Positions 9,296-16,808 of a stretch of 64,000 nucleotides of DNA are shown piece by piece. The DNA comes from Bacillota bacterium (GTDB lineage Bacteria; Bacillota; Clostridia; Lachnospirales; Lachnospiraceae), in assembly GCA_023439505.1 (NCBI GenBank), contig JAEXNR010000010.1, forward strand, positions 43,480 to 107,479, read 5' to 3'. The notes under the pieces were generated by a model that ran no database searches, had not been told where the DNA came from, and worked only from the letters and a program-made list of their open reading frames with translations. Both the position numbers and the translations under genes were made by a program. Positions within the stretch are counted from its first letter, which is position 1; every line of letters begins with the position of its first letter.

Positions 9296-9862
9296 ATGGA
9301 AGATAATGAAATCATTGAATTGTATTGGAATAGGTCGGAACAAGCTATTTTACAAACAAAATATAAATATGATAATTTATGTATGAAAATTTCATTGAAT
9401 ATTTTACATAGCATACAGGATTCCGAGGAATGTATAAATGATTCCTATCTCGGGATATGGAATGCTATACCAACGGCACGTCCTACATATTTTTCTGCTT
9501 TTCTGTGTAAAATTGTACGAAATCTTTCTTTTAAAAAATTAGATTTTAATCTTGCACGAAAGAGAAATTCAGATGCGATAGAAGTATTTGACGAGCTGGA
9601 AGATGTACTGATTAAAAACGTCGATTTATCTGAAAACCTCGAGGCAGAGGAACTTGCAGAAACTATTAACGAATTTCTAAGACATCTATCTGCTGATAAA
9701 AGGAATGTTTTCATCCGACGATATTTTTTCTTTAATACAATTACAGAAATATCCGATATGTTTGGATATAGCAAGAGCAAAGTGAAAGCAATCCTATCAA
9801 GAGATGGGAAACACTTATGCCATTTTCTGCAGGAAAGAGGCTATGGAAATGAATATAAATAA
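9296..9862 (+). CDS. Sigma-70 family RNA polymerase sigma factor (ECF-like)
   Basis: A 188-residue sigma factor of a group common in Lachnospiraceae. Region 2 includes DSEECINDSYLGIWNAIP near residue 42 and region 4 includes FNTITEISDMFGYSKSKVKA near 145. ATG at 9296 has AAAGGAGG upstream. It overlaps the next gene by 20 bp, and that gene encodes a single-pass membrane protein with the layout of an anti-sigma factor. The pair probably forms a cell-envelope response unit. Confidence 0.85.
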   Translation: MEDNEIIELYWNRSEQAILQTKYKYDNLCMKISLNILHSIQDSEECINDSYLGIWNAIPTARPTYFSAFLCKIVRNLSFKKLDFNLARKRNSDAIEVFDELEDVLIKNVDLSENLEAEELAETINEFLRHLSADKRNVFIRRYFFFNTITEISDMFGYSKSKVKAILSRDGKHLCHFLQERGYGNEYK

Positions 9863-11288
9863 TTTATGGGAAGCCATCGGAATGATTGACGACAAGCTTC
9901 TGAATGATGCGATTGATATAAAGAAGAGATCGAGATACAGCGTTCATCATTGGTGGTTCGGTGTCACAGCAGCCATAATAATAGTAATTATATCTTTTTC
10001 GACTGCTTATACTGTTAGTGCTCAGTTTCGAGAATGGGTAATCTCTTTGTTTCAGATTAAAGAAACAGAAATAGTCCCCAGCTCTGAGAAGAGTGAGAAC
10101 AAGATACCGGAATCATCAGACCGTACGAATTCTTTTCCTGAAAAAGAAAATATTTCGTTATATGCAGCAGATACCATAGAAGATGTTTTTGATGTTCAAT
10201 ATTTGAAGTCAACTAATTTTATGAGTACAATTGGTCCGGTATATACGTATTCGGATGCTTCGGGATCCACCAAGTATTATGTTGCAGAAAATAGTAAATT
10301 TGTTCCTGTAGAAACGGATATAATTAAAAGTAAAGTAAAATTACTGGGAATAACAGGAATGATCGATTATACGCGGATTAATTATAATGGAAATCTTCTA
10401 TTGCAGCAAAATGGAGACACCCGCTTTATGTTAGCTGATGGGAATGATGCCGTTTTTTTGTTGGGGGTATCGGGTAGCAGTGAAGTATGGCTGACATTAT
10501 ATAAAAATCCGCAATCGGATAAATGGGCATATCCGGCTAAATATAATTTGGAAACTGGCAAGGTAAGTGACATTTTAAAAGGAATAAGTGTGGATGGAAT
10601 AGAACTTAAAAAATATCCAGTACTTCGCAATTGGAATAATATTGGAGAAGGTGTATTTGTTGTATCACTGGGAAAGACACTAGAAAGCGCAGAGGCATAT
10701 ATGATAGACATAAATAAAAAAATATCAGTTTCTCTTTCTAAACTTACGGGTCTTCCCATGGTATCATCTGCTAAGGTGGTGGATGGTAAAATCATGCTGT
10801 TTGAGCCTCTTTCAAATGATAAATTTAATTACTATTGTTATGATTATTCCATGAATACGGTTACCGAAATCTTTAAGAATGCAGCATACTGGAGTTCGGT
10901 AGAGCCAGGAGATAATTGTCTCCGAGTTGAATTCTCAGGTGGCCGATATGATTTCATTGAAGAAAAAGGTAATATTTATCTGACTGATGAATTTTCCGGA
11001 ACAAGGATTACTGTGGAAGGAATCACAGAAGAGTTGGCAGAAAATCTTATCATAAATTCTGATAACAACAAAATTCTTGTATCTTCTTTTGGAAATAATG
11101 TGATAAAGCAGTTTGGGATTATTGATATTAAAGCAGGGAGGTTTTATTTAATGAGCAGGAAAAATCAAGACGATGTTATTGAAAAATCAATAGCTTGGTA
11201 TGATGATAATCATATTATCATAGAAGCAGAAAATAATACGTCTACTGAAAGCTATGTATATCTTTATTCGCTAATAGAAAAAAGGTAG
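9843..11288 (+). CDS. Membrane-anchored protein, probable anti-sigma/sensor partner
   Basis: About 481 residues: a short cytoplasmic N terminus (NNLWEAIGMIDDKLLNDAI), one membrane helix near residues 38-60, and an exported domain of about 400 residues rich in short beta-strand segments. Gene order (sigma factor then single-pass protein) and the N-terminal segment fit the anti-sigma partners of this sigma group. ATG at 9843 follows AGAGG. The exported domain may form a propeller-like sensor, which is inference. Confidence 0.6.
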   Translation: MEMNINNLWEAIGMIDDKLLNDAIDIKKRSRYSVHHWWFGVTAAIIIVIISFSTAYTVSAQFREWVISLFQIKETEIVPSSEKSENKIPESSDRTNSFPEKENISLYAADTIEDVFDVQYLKSTNFMSTIGPVYTYSDASGSTKYYVAENSKFVPVETDIIKSKVKLLGITGMIDYTRINYNGNLLLQQNGDTRFMLADGNDAVFLLGVSGSSEVWLTLYKNPQSDKWAYPAKYNLETGKVSDILKGISVDGIELKKYPVLRNWNNIGEGVFVVSLGKTLESAEAYMIDINKKISVSLSKLTGLPMVSSAKVVDGKIMLFEPLSNDKFNYYCYDYSMNTVTEIFKNAAYWSSVEPGDNCLRVEFSGGRYDFIEEKGNIYLTDEFSGTRITVEGITEELAENLIINSDNNKILVSSFGNNVIKQFGIIDIKAGRFYLMSRKNQDDVIEKSIAWYDDNHIIIEAENNTSTESYVYLYSLIEKR

Positions 11289-11385
11289 TGTGTTTGTGTA
11301 TGATTTTATAATTAACTAATAGCCGATTCCCTATTCATTTCCAATGAAAAAATACTTAAGGCTCTCCCCTAGAAGGCTTATGAAC

Positions 11386-11550
11386 AGGGTGCTTCAGCAC
11401 AAAAAGGTGAGGATGGGCAGTTGAGACTAGTTGAGACTTCATAATTCTCCGTCATGTGTTATAGGGCGTTTTAAGAGGAGATACATGGAAATCTCAAATT
11501 CATTTTAAGTCGTCATATGATATCTAAGTTGTGTATAAATCTGCATACAG
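11386..11550 (+). repeat. Island repeat copy A (degenerate hairpin plus left arm)
   Basis: First copy of the island repeat: a weak hairpin GTGC/GCAC, AAAAAGGTGAGG (11401-11412), then an arm sharing TCATGTGTTATAGGG, AGTCGTCATATGATATCTAAG and a GTTGTGTA/CTGCATA octamer pair (11528-11547) with later copies. It marks the left edge of the island. The flanking 11289-11385 shows no gene. Confidence 0.65.
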
Positions 11551-11593
11551 AAGAGGGAAAAGCTGAGAAGAAATAAAGAGTAAAAGCGGTGAT

Positions 11594-11694
11594 AGGCTTT
11601 TGCTAAAAGGGGAGGTTTGAAAATAATAAGAATCAGATGTTGAGACGCGTGGTCTCTGTAATACAGAGGAAGTCCAGCATAAGCAAAACCACCA
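11594..11694 (+). repeat. Island repeat copy A' (fragmentary)
   Basis: GGCTTTTGCTAAAAGGGGAGG (11595-11615) matches the 3' half of the hairpin plus tail of other copies. About 55 bp further on, GAAGTCCAGCATAAGCAAAA matches the segment that precedes the hairpin in copies B and F. Copies A and A' are only about 200 bp apart with no cargo between them. 11700-11937 has an ATTTCC/GGAAAT palindrome and no gene. Confidence 0.55.
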
Positions 11695-11937
11695 TATGTA
11701 AATTTCCAGTCCATGGAAATACTCGCGAATATTAGTTAAATATTATATAATTATTTAAAAATAAAAAATTAGCTATCTTCTTCCATGACAAGTTGTAGGA
11801 TAGCTATTCTCACTGGTTGAGTTAATCAACCGACCTTCTATTTTATAAATCCATTGGCTAAGATAATGCAAGCAGAAGGAGTTAATCTGAGGTTACCGTA
11901 TCGATAAAGCGAACTGGTACCTTACCATATTAACAAA

Positions 11938-12150
11938 CTATTTTTTATTATACGTAAGTAACCCAATCAATATTAATATAAAACCGATGTATAACCCAGA
12001 AGAAAACAAAATCATATAAGAAAGTACGCTTTTATATATAGCACAGGTTATATAAAATGTTCCGCCAAAAAGCATTAATGCGAAGCCAAATATTATTATT
12101 TTTAAACTTTTATTCATATTAATATGAGAATATTCCGGATGTAAATCCAT
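11938..12150 (-). CDS. Small two-helix membrane protein, unknown
   Basis: About 70 residues starting MDLHPEYSHINMNKS, with two membrane helices (near residues 16-38 and 44-66) and a short basic tail. GACAGG lies just before the ATG. It lies within the island between repeats A' and B, on the strand opposite its neighbours. No family is recognised. Confidence 0.45.
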   Translation of the reverse strand: MDLHPEYSHINMNKSLKIIIFGFALMLFGGTFYITCAIYKSVLSYMILFSSGLYIGFILILIGLLTYNKK

Positions 12151-12446
12151 AGCCTGTCCGGTTGTCAAAATTATGACTTCAGACAACAAGAATATTCACC
12201 ATGCCCTTTCTATAGTCTTGCAATTTATGCAGCGCAGTATTTAATCTCCAAGCAGTACAATAAATCATGCAGATGTAAGTCAATTTGCTGTACCAATACT
12301 TATTCCAGCAGGATAACTTACGTTAAAATTACTAATATCTAAAAAGGAAATTCATTACTAAATAATACCATTATTTGTTTTGTTTTACAAGCATAAATTT
12401 GAATATACAAAAATCTAAGAACGGAAAAGTGTTAAAATAGCACCTA

Positions 12447-12475
12447 TTCTGTGGCATAATAAGATTACCACAGAA
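12447..12475. other. Hairpin in the gap before marR
   Basis: TTCTGTGG (12447-12454) pairs with CCACAGAA (12468-12475). It could end transcription or be structural. The remainder of 12151-12599 is AT-rich with no gene I can support. Confidence 0.4.
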
Positions 12476-12599
12476 AATAAACCAAAATGCAGAAAAAGTG
12501 CTTATTTTATGATAAACCAAATGAACCTTGTAATATCTAAATTGCGTATAATGTTACTTATATGTACTGGAAGATTTTGCTTTCAAGAGTGAATTTTGC

Positions 12600-12634
12600 T
12601 TGACAATAGTACTATATAGGAATATTCTATATAG
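12600..12634 (+). promoter_or_regulatory. marR promoter with overlapping palindromic operator
   Basis: TTGACA (12600-12605), a 17-bp spacer and TATTCT (12623-12628) form a sigma-A promoter. CTATATAG (12612-12619) and CTATATAG (12627-12634) flank GAATATT and make a palindrome that covers the -10 box, as expected for autorepression by the MarR protein encoded 12 bp downstream. Confidence 0.75.
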
Positions 12635-12646
12635 AGAGGTGAAAAC

Positions 12647-13069
12647 ATGAAAACATACGGAGGCTTTTTAATATCACAAATACACCAGCTACAGGGGCGT
12701 GCTTTTGAGAAAATGCTCAAGGAGAGCGAAGTGGACGCCTTCAACGGGGCACAAGGTAGGATTCTATATGTATTGTGGGAGCATGATAAACTATCAATTA
12801 CGGAAATTGGCCGGCTTACTTCCCTGGCAAAAACGACTCTGACAAGTATGCTGGATAGAATGGAAAAAGCTGGATTGCTGGTAAGAATTCCAGACACAAG
12901 AAACAGGAGACAAATTTTTGTTTCCATTACAGACAAGGCAAAGGAATATCGTAATAAATATGACATGGTTTCTGAGAAGATGAATTCCTTATTTTATCAA
13001 GGGTTTAGTGAAGCTGAGATAACTGAATTTGAGGACATACTAAAAAGAATAATAAATAATTTAAAATAA
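12647..13069 (+). CDS. MarR-family transcriptional regulator
   Basis: A 140-residue winged-helix regulator. The recognition helix is in SLAKTTLTSMLDRMEKAGLL near residues 63-82 and the wing in RIPDTRNRRQIFVSIT. ATG follows GAGAGGTG. It probably represses itself and the flavin-type protein gene 17 bp downstream through the palindrome at 12612-12634. The pair is the cargo of the segment between island repeats A' and B. Confidence 0.85.
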   Translation: MKTYGGFLISQIHQLQGRAFEKMLKESEVDAFNGAQGRILYVLWEHDKLSITEIGRLTSLAKTTLTSMLDRMEKAGLLVRIPDTRNRRQIFVSITDKAKEYRNKYDMVSEKMNSLFYQGFSEAEITEFEDILKRIINNLK

Positions 13070-13086
13070 TGATGGGAGGGTTTTTT

Positions 13087-13518
13087 ATGAATGAACAGAT
13101 CAAAAAGAATATGAACCTATTAGTTAAGGAAAGTCGTGATGCTATTGTATGCTCGATTGATGAATATGGCTTTCCTAATGCGAAAGCGATGTTTATATCG
13201 AGATGTGAAGGGATTCATACCTTCTGGTTTTCCACAAATGTATCATCCGATCGTATTCAACAATGGTCGAAATGTCCTAACACTTGCTTGTATCTTATTG
13301 ATTCTAGTCAAATCCATGGATTAATGCTAAAAGGAATGATAGAGATATATACGGATAATGAGACAAAGCAGGAATTTTGGAGACAGGGTGATGAACAGTA
13401 TTATACATTAGGACCTACAGATCCGGATTATTGTATGATACGATTTACAGCGAATGAAGGTAACTATTGGGAAGAGAAAAAGTATATTCTAAATACTGAG
13501 ATGATTAAAGAAATATAG
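13087..13518 (+). CDS. Pyridoxamine 5'-phosphate oxidase-like (FMN-binding split barrel) protein
   Basis: A 143-residue protein with the pattern of small general-stress/PNPOx-fold proteins (LLVKESRDAIVCSIDEYGFP at the N terminus, then FWFSTNVSSDRIQQWSKCPN). Members bind FMN, F420 or heme and often act on small molecules. It follows marR closely and shares its promoter. ATG at 13087 has GGGAGGG upstream. The substrate is unknown. Confidence 0.7.
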   Translation: MNEQIKKNMNLLVKESRDAIVCSIDEYGFPNAKAMFISRCEGIHTFWFSTNVSSDRIQQWSKCPNTCLYLIDSSQIHGLMLKGMIEIYTDNETKQEFWRQGDEQYYTLGPTDPDYCMIRFTANEGNYWEEKKYILNTEMIKEI

Positions 13519-13605
13519 AACAAGAAAGAGGAATCGTGTACGGTAAGTTTGCCAGAAGAGGGGGTAGTAAAATGAAGAAGTTGTTAATCGATTTTTTGGT
13601 CCATA

Positions 13606-13835
13606 CTCTATAAAATGAATACTCAACAAGGTTTTTAAGAGGAAATACAAAGAGAAAATGCTGAAACGCATACAGGGCAGTCCACACAAAAGTAAAACCC
13701 CCGCTACGTCATTGTAGCAGGGGTTTTACTAAAAAGGGGAGGATATGCAGATGAGATTTCAGTGTATTCCATCATGTGTTATATGCTGTCCTGAGAGGGG
13801 ACGTATGGGGATTTCTGGATTGGAGCTGCGTATAT
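13606..13835 (+). repeat. Island repeat copy B
   Basis: A right-arm segment (AATACTCAACAAGGTTTTTA and GAAAATGCTGAA) is shared with copy C. It is followed by the hairpin GTAAAACCCC/GGGGTTTTAC (13692-13729), TAAAAAGGGGAGG (13730-13742), and a left arm with TCATGTGTTATA and GCTGCGTA (13825-13832). 13519-13605 holds nothing else. Confidence 0.75.
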
Positions 13836-13915
13836 GTAAAAAGAGAGCATTGTACGTCAAATAAAATGTTTTCCTTTATGCTAAAATAATAAAAAGACCG
13901 GGGAGGTGTTTATAT

Positions 13916-14221
13916 TGAGTGCATGGGAATCTATACAAAATTGAAGATATTCCAATTGGTTATTTAATATGGGTTATGCCTATCGGTAATTATATTATCT
14001 GTTCTTTTGAAGCTAAGAATTTCTATCTTCTTACAACAAATGCCCTTAACAAAGCCCGTGACTATATGTTTGGTGTATGGTTTCCAAACCACAACATAGC
14101 TTTTGAGCCGTTTATGGTAGAGTTATATTATGACACATCTCCGGAAGCTTCCAGAATGGAGTTATGGGTGAAAATTAATAATGGAACTACCAACATAGAC
14201 AGTATGGATGTTTTGATATAA
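13916..14221 (+). pseudogene. AraC-family regulator with its helix-turn-helix region deleted
   Basis: TTG at 13916 after GGGGAGGTG starts LSAWESIQN, the usual opening of clostridial AraC-type regulators, but the frame stops at once. A second frame continues with a GyrI-like effector-binding domain (IPIGNYIICSFEAKNF, FGVWFPNHNIAFEPFMVELY, MELWVKI). The two AraC helix-turn-helix motifs that should lie between are missing, so an internal deletion has removed the DNA-binding part. A stand-alone GyrI-like protein from the GTG at 13919 is possible but its start is poor. Confidence 0.6.
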
Positions 14222-14238
14222 AATCTGGAGGTGACTTT

Positions 14239-14823
14239 ATGGATAATGCAAAAAAGCATTGTGAGAAATTAAAAAAATATATTGACCAGTATTTAGGAAA
14301 AGGACAGGCCAATGAAATACTTCGGGGATTAGATGAGCTTACAGGAGAGGAAACTCCAGAACAATGTGCGATTTGGGCTAACAAAATAAATCAGCATTTA
14401 GAAAACCAAATAAATCCGGATACGCTTATTGCTATCAGGGAGGAATGCGCATGTATTAAAGCTAATAAATATTCTCCATATGTCAAATATTTTAATGAGA
14501 TACGCACAAAATACGAAAATGATGATGATTATTTAAAAGCTATTGCAGAATTTTTAAACAGTCGAGGTAGATGTGGAAAAAAGGTTGAATATATTGAGGG
14601 AAAAATTTATTCACATTACGGATTTGGAAATTCGTGTGTCTGCTATGTAATTAAAGGAGGCTGGCAAAAACCACCAACAAAAACATGGTGCAGATGTTGC
14701 CAGGGATCATTGATGAGCATTTATAAGCTAGTATTTCCGAATAAAAAATGTAATATGGATATTGTTGAATCGTATGCGACTGGTGGTACAGACTGTGTAT
14801 TTTCAACATGGTACACTGAATGA
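14239..14823 (+). CDS. Cysteine-rich protein of unknown function
   Basis: A 194-residue soluble protein with ten cysteines, several clustered in CVCYVIKGGWQKPP, TWCRCCQGSLMSIY and NKKCNMDI, suggesting metal or iron-sulfur binding. It resembles a clostridial family I know only as DUF6144-like. ATG follows TGGAGGTG. It lies 17 bp after the broken AraC gene, whose product probably once regulated it. It ends directly at the right arm of repeat C. Confidence 0.55.
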   Translation: MDNAKKHCEKLKKYIDQYLGKGQANEILRGLDELTGEETPEQCAIWANKINQHLENQINPDTLIAIREECACIKANKYSPYVKYFNEIRTKYENDDDYLKAIAEFLNSRGRCGKKVEYIEGKIYSHYGFGNSCVCYVIKGGWQKPPTKTWCRCCQGSLMSIYKLVFPNKKCNMDIVESYATGGTDCVFSTWYTE

Positions 14824-15075
14824 GTATAAAATAAATACTCAGCAAAGTTTTTAAGATGAGATAAAAAGGAAAATGCTGAACTCTATACAAATAGGGCATT
14901 CTACATACAAGCAAAACCCCCATGACGCCATTGTCATGGGGGTTTTGCTAAAAAGGGGAGGTTCCATGGGGCTTCATCATCTGTTATAGGGTGCTCCAAG
15001 AGGGAATACGTGGGAACTTCAAATTCATCATGCTTCATCTTGTGATATTAAAGTTGCGTATAAAGTTGCGTAAAA
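14820..15075 (+). repeat. Island repeat copy C (perfect hairpin)
   Basis: The right arm matches copy B. The hairpin at 14911-14948 has a perfect 16-bp stem (GCAAAACCCCCATGAC / GTCATGGGGGTTTTGC) with loop GCCATT. TAAAAAGGGGAGG follows (14949-14961), then the left arm with TTCATCATCTGTTATAGGG and two exact GTTGCGTA octamers (15053-15060 and 15065-15072). Confidence 0.8.
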
Positions 15076-15089
15076 TAATGTGATTTTAC

Positions 15090-15811
15090 TTATATGTAAG
15101 TATTAATTTCTTCTTTCTTGTTATGTTGTCTCTTTATAATACGGATTACCAATGATACAAGTATCATAATAATCCAGATTCCAAATACGATTAACATATT
15201 ACTATAATTTTCTGAATAGTCTGTCATAAAGTTCCAAAACATATGGAATACGATCAATGGCAGTATGCTATTTATTATCTCATAGGTTACAGCGAATATG
15301 ACGCCAAACAAGAATATTAGAAGGAAAAAAAGATTGAAAGCTGTTCACTGCTAATAAAATGAATTGTTGAAAAAGCGGTTGCCGAAGTGATAATCCAATA
15401 TTTTTTACCAAGTCTATGTAGCTTAAATCTGACATATGCACGAAAGAAAAGCTCCTCTGCAACAGCAACCAGCAGATAATATCCCAGCCAACTAAAATTT
15501 ATATTTCCTTCAGTTAAATTTTGAAGGAAACACTTATCAAATACAGCTGGTACAATGGCGATAACTAAAAATAATAGTGAAGCAAGAATATCTCGCCTAT
15601 CTATTTTCCAATTCAATCGGTTTTTGTCGATAACAAAGAAGGAAAAGCAAAGGCATAATAAGATAGAAAAGAAGGGTATTATTCTTGAAATGATACCGCC
15701 TAGAATGCCTATCGTTTTTAGGGATAACATTATCGCAAACATTAGAATGATAATAATTACCTCTAGCAATGCGATGTAAGTGATTTTTTTGATCATAGCT
15801 TTAATATCCAT
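15090..15811 (-). pseudogene. CPBP-family intramembrane protease split by a frameshift in a T7 tract
   Basis: Two consecutive frames make one CAAX/CPBP membrane protease. The first (15811 to about 15330) carries motif 1 AEELFFRAYVR and motif 2 FSTIHF. The second (to 15090) carries motif 3 HMFWNF. The break is at seven consecutive A's on the plus strand (about 15325-15331); one extra base would join ...LSIFF to FLLIFLFGVIF. ATG at 15811 has AAGGAG upstream. It may be a dead gene, a phase variant or a gene rescued by slippage. It is the sole cargo between repeats C and D. Confidence 0.75.
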
Positions 15812-15914
15812 AATATATGCTCCTTTTTCTAAGACGATTTCTTAATATTAGAAACGAGAAAGAGGTTAAAAAAACTTCAAATGATTTTACGGATTGAATT
15901 TGCTACCTTTTCAG

Positions 15915-16100
15915 TCACATACAAAACCCCCGCTACGCCATTGTAACGGGGGTTTTACTAAAAAGGGGAGGCTATGCATTTGAGATTTCTTAGGGGCTCA
16001 TCTTGTGTTATATAAGGATGAGGGAGGGGATGTTTGGGGATTTAAAGTTCATCCAGTGTCATCTTATGATATCTAAGTTGCGTATAAAGTCGCGTAAATC
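15915..16100 (+). repeat. Island repeat copy D
   Basis: Hairpin CAAAACCCCCG / CGGGGGTTTT (15922-15956), then CTAAAAAGGGGAGG, then the left arm with ATCTTGTGTTATA, ATCTTATGATATCTAAG and the octamers GTTGCGTA (16078-16085) and GTCGCGTA (16089-16096). 15812-15914 holds no gene. Confidence 0.75.
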
Positions 16101-16108
16101 ATATGTGG

Positions 16109-16678
16109 CTAAAACAGCATGTTAAGTTCCAGAGCATGTTTCATTTGCTTCAGTAGCAGATCGGATAAATCATCCGGTGCTAAATTTAATCCGTTTTTAA
16201 TCCATTCAACTAATATGGCTAAGGTTACAGAAGTGCGTATGGTTGCGTAATAATTATCATAATTCAAATGAATGTTGTTCTCCTTTAGCGGAAGCAGCTT
16301 GGATAACTCAATTAAGCGGTCCATGCCCTCATTAATAATATATGCTTTATTTGCTTTGATAATCAGCTCCAATATGGTAGCGTTCACATACCAATACCGG
16401 AGGAAGGGCCTGAGGAATCCGGGATAATTCCTCTTATGGATATGATATTCTTTAAAATATGGAATAAACCCTTCGAACCTTTCATCGCATTTCTTTCTTA
16501 ATACATCTTCTAAGCAGTCATAGTGGCGATAGAATGTGACACGTCCGATTTTTGCCTGGTTGCAGACGTCTGTGACGGTTATATCATCAAATGATCTTGA
16601 ATCTAATAAATGCTCCAGAGCTTCATAAATCCAAGTACTGCTTTCTTTTGACCGTTTGTCATTTGAAATATGATACAT
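16109..16678 (-). CDS. TetR-family transcriptional regulator
   Basis: A 189-residue regulator with a TetR N-terminal helix-turn-helix (ITVTDVCNQAKIGRVTFYRH near residues 34-53) and a C-terminal ligand domain. ATG has AAGGAGG upstream. It is divergent from the MMPL exporter operon and probably represses it through the palindrome in the shared 130-bp intergenic region. Confidence 0.85.
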   Translation of the reverse strand: MYHISNDKRSKESSTWIYEALEHLLDSRSFDDITVTDVCNQAKIGRVTFYRHYDCLEDVLRKKCDERFEGFIPYFKEYHIHKRNYPGFLRPFLRYWYVNATILELIIKANKAYIINEGMDRLIELSKLLPLKENNIHLNYDNYYATIRTSVTLAILVEWIKNGLNLAPDDLSDLLLKQMKHALELNMLF

Positions 16679-16720
16679 ATTGCCTCCTTATGTTCCACAT
16701 TTTTTAAAGTATTGATTTTA

Positions 16721-16770
16721 CGATACAATTATAATAACATATTAAAATATACAATACAAGTGTATCGATA
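16721..16770. promoter_or_regulatory. Divergent tetR/MMPL control region with palindromes
   Basis: CGATACA at 16721-16727 is mirrored by TGTATCG at 16762-16768, and a tight palindrome ATACAAGTGTAT lies at 16754-16765. These fit TetR operators between the divergent starts at 16678 and 16809. The assignment is inference from position and symmetry. Confidence 0.55.
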
Positions 16771-16808
16771 TATGAAAGAACCGCAATGTAAATGAGGAGG
16801 CTTACAAC

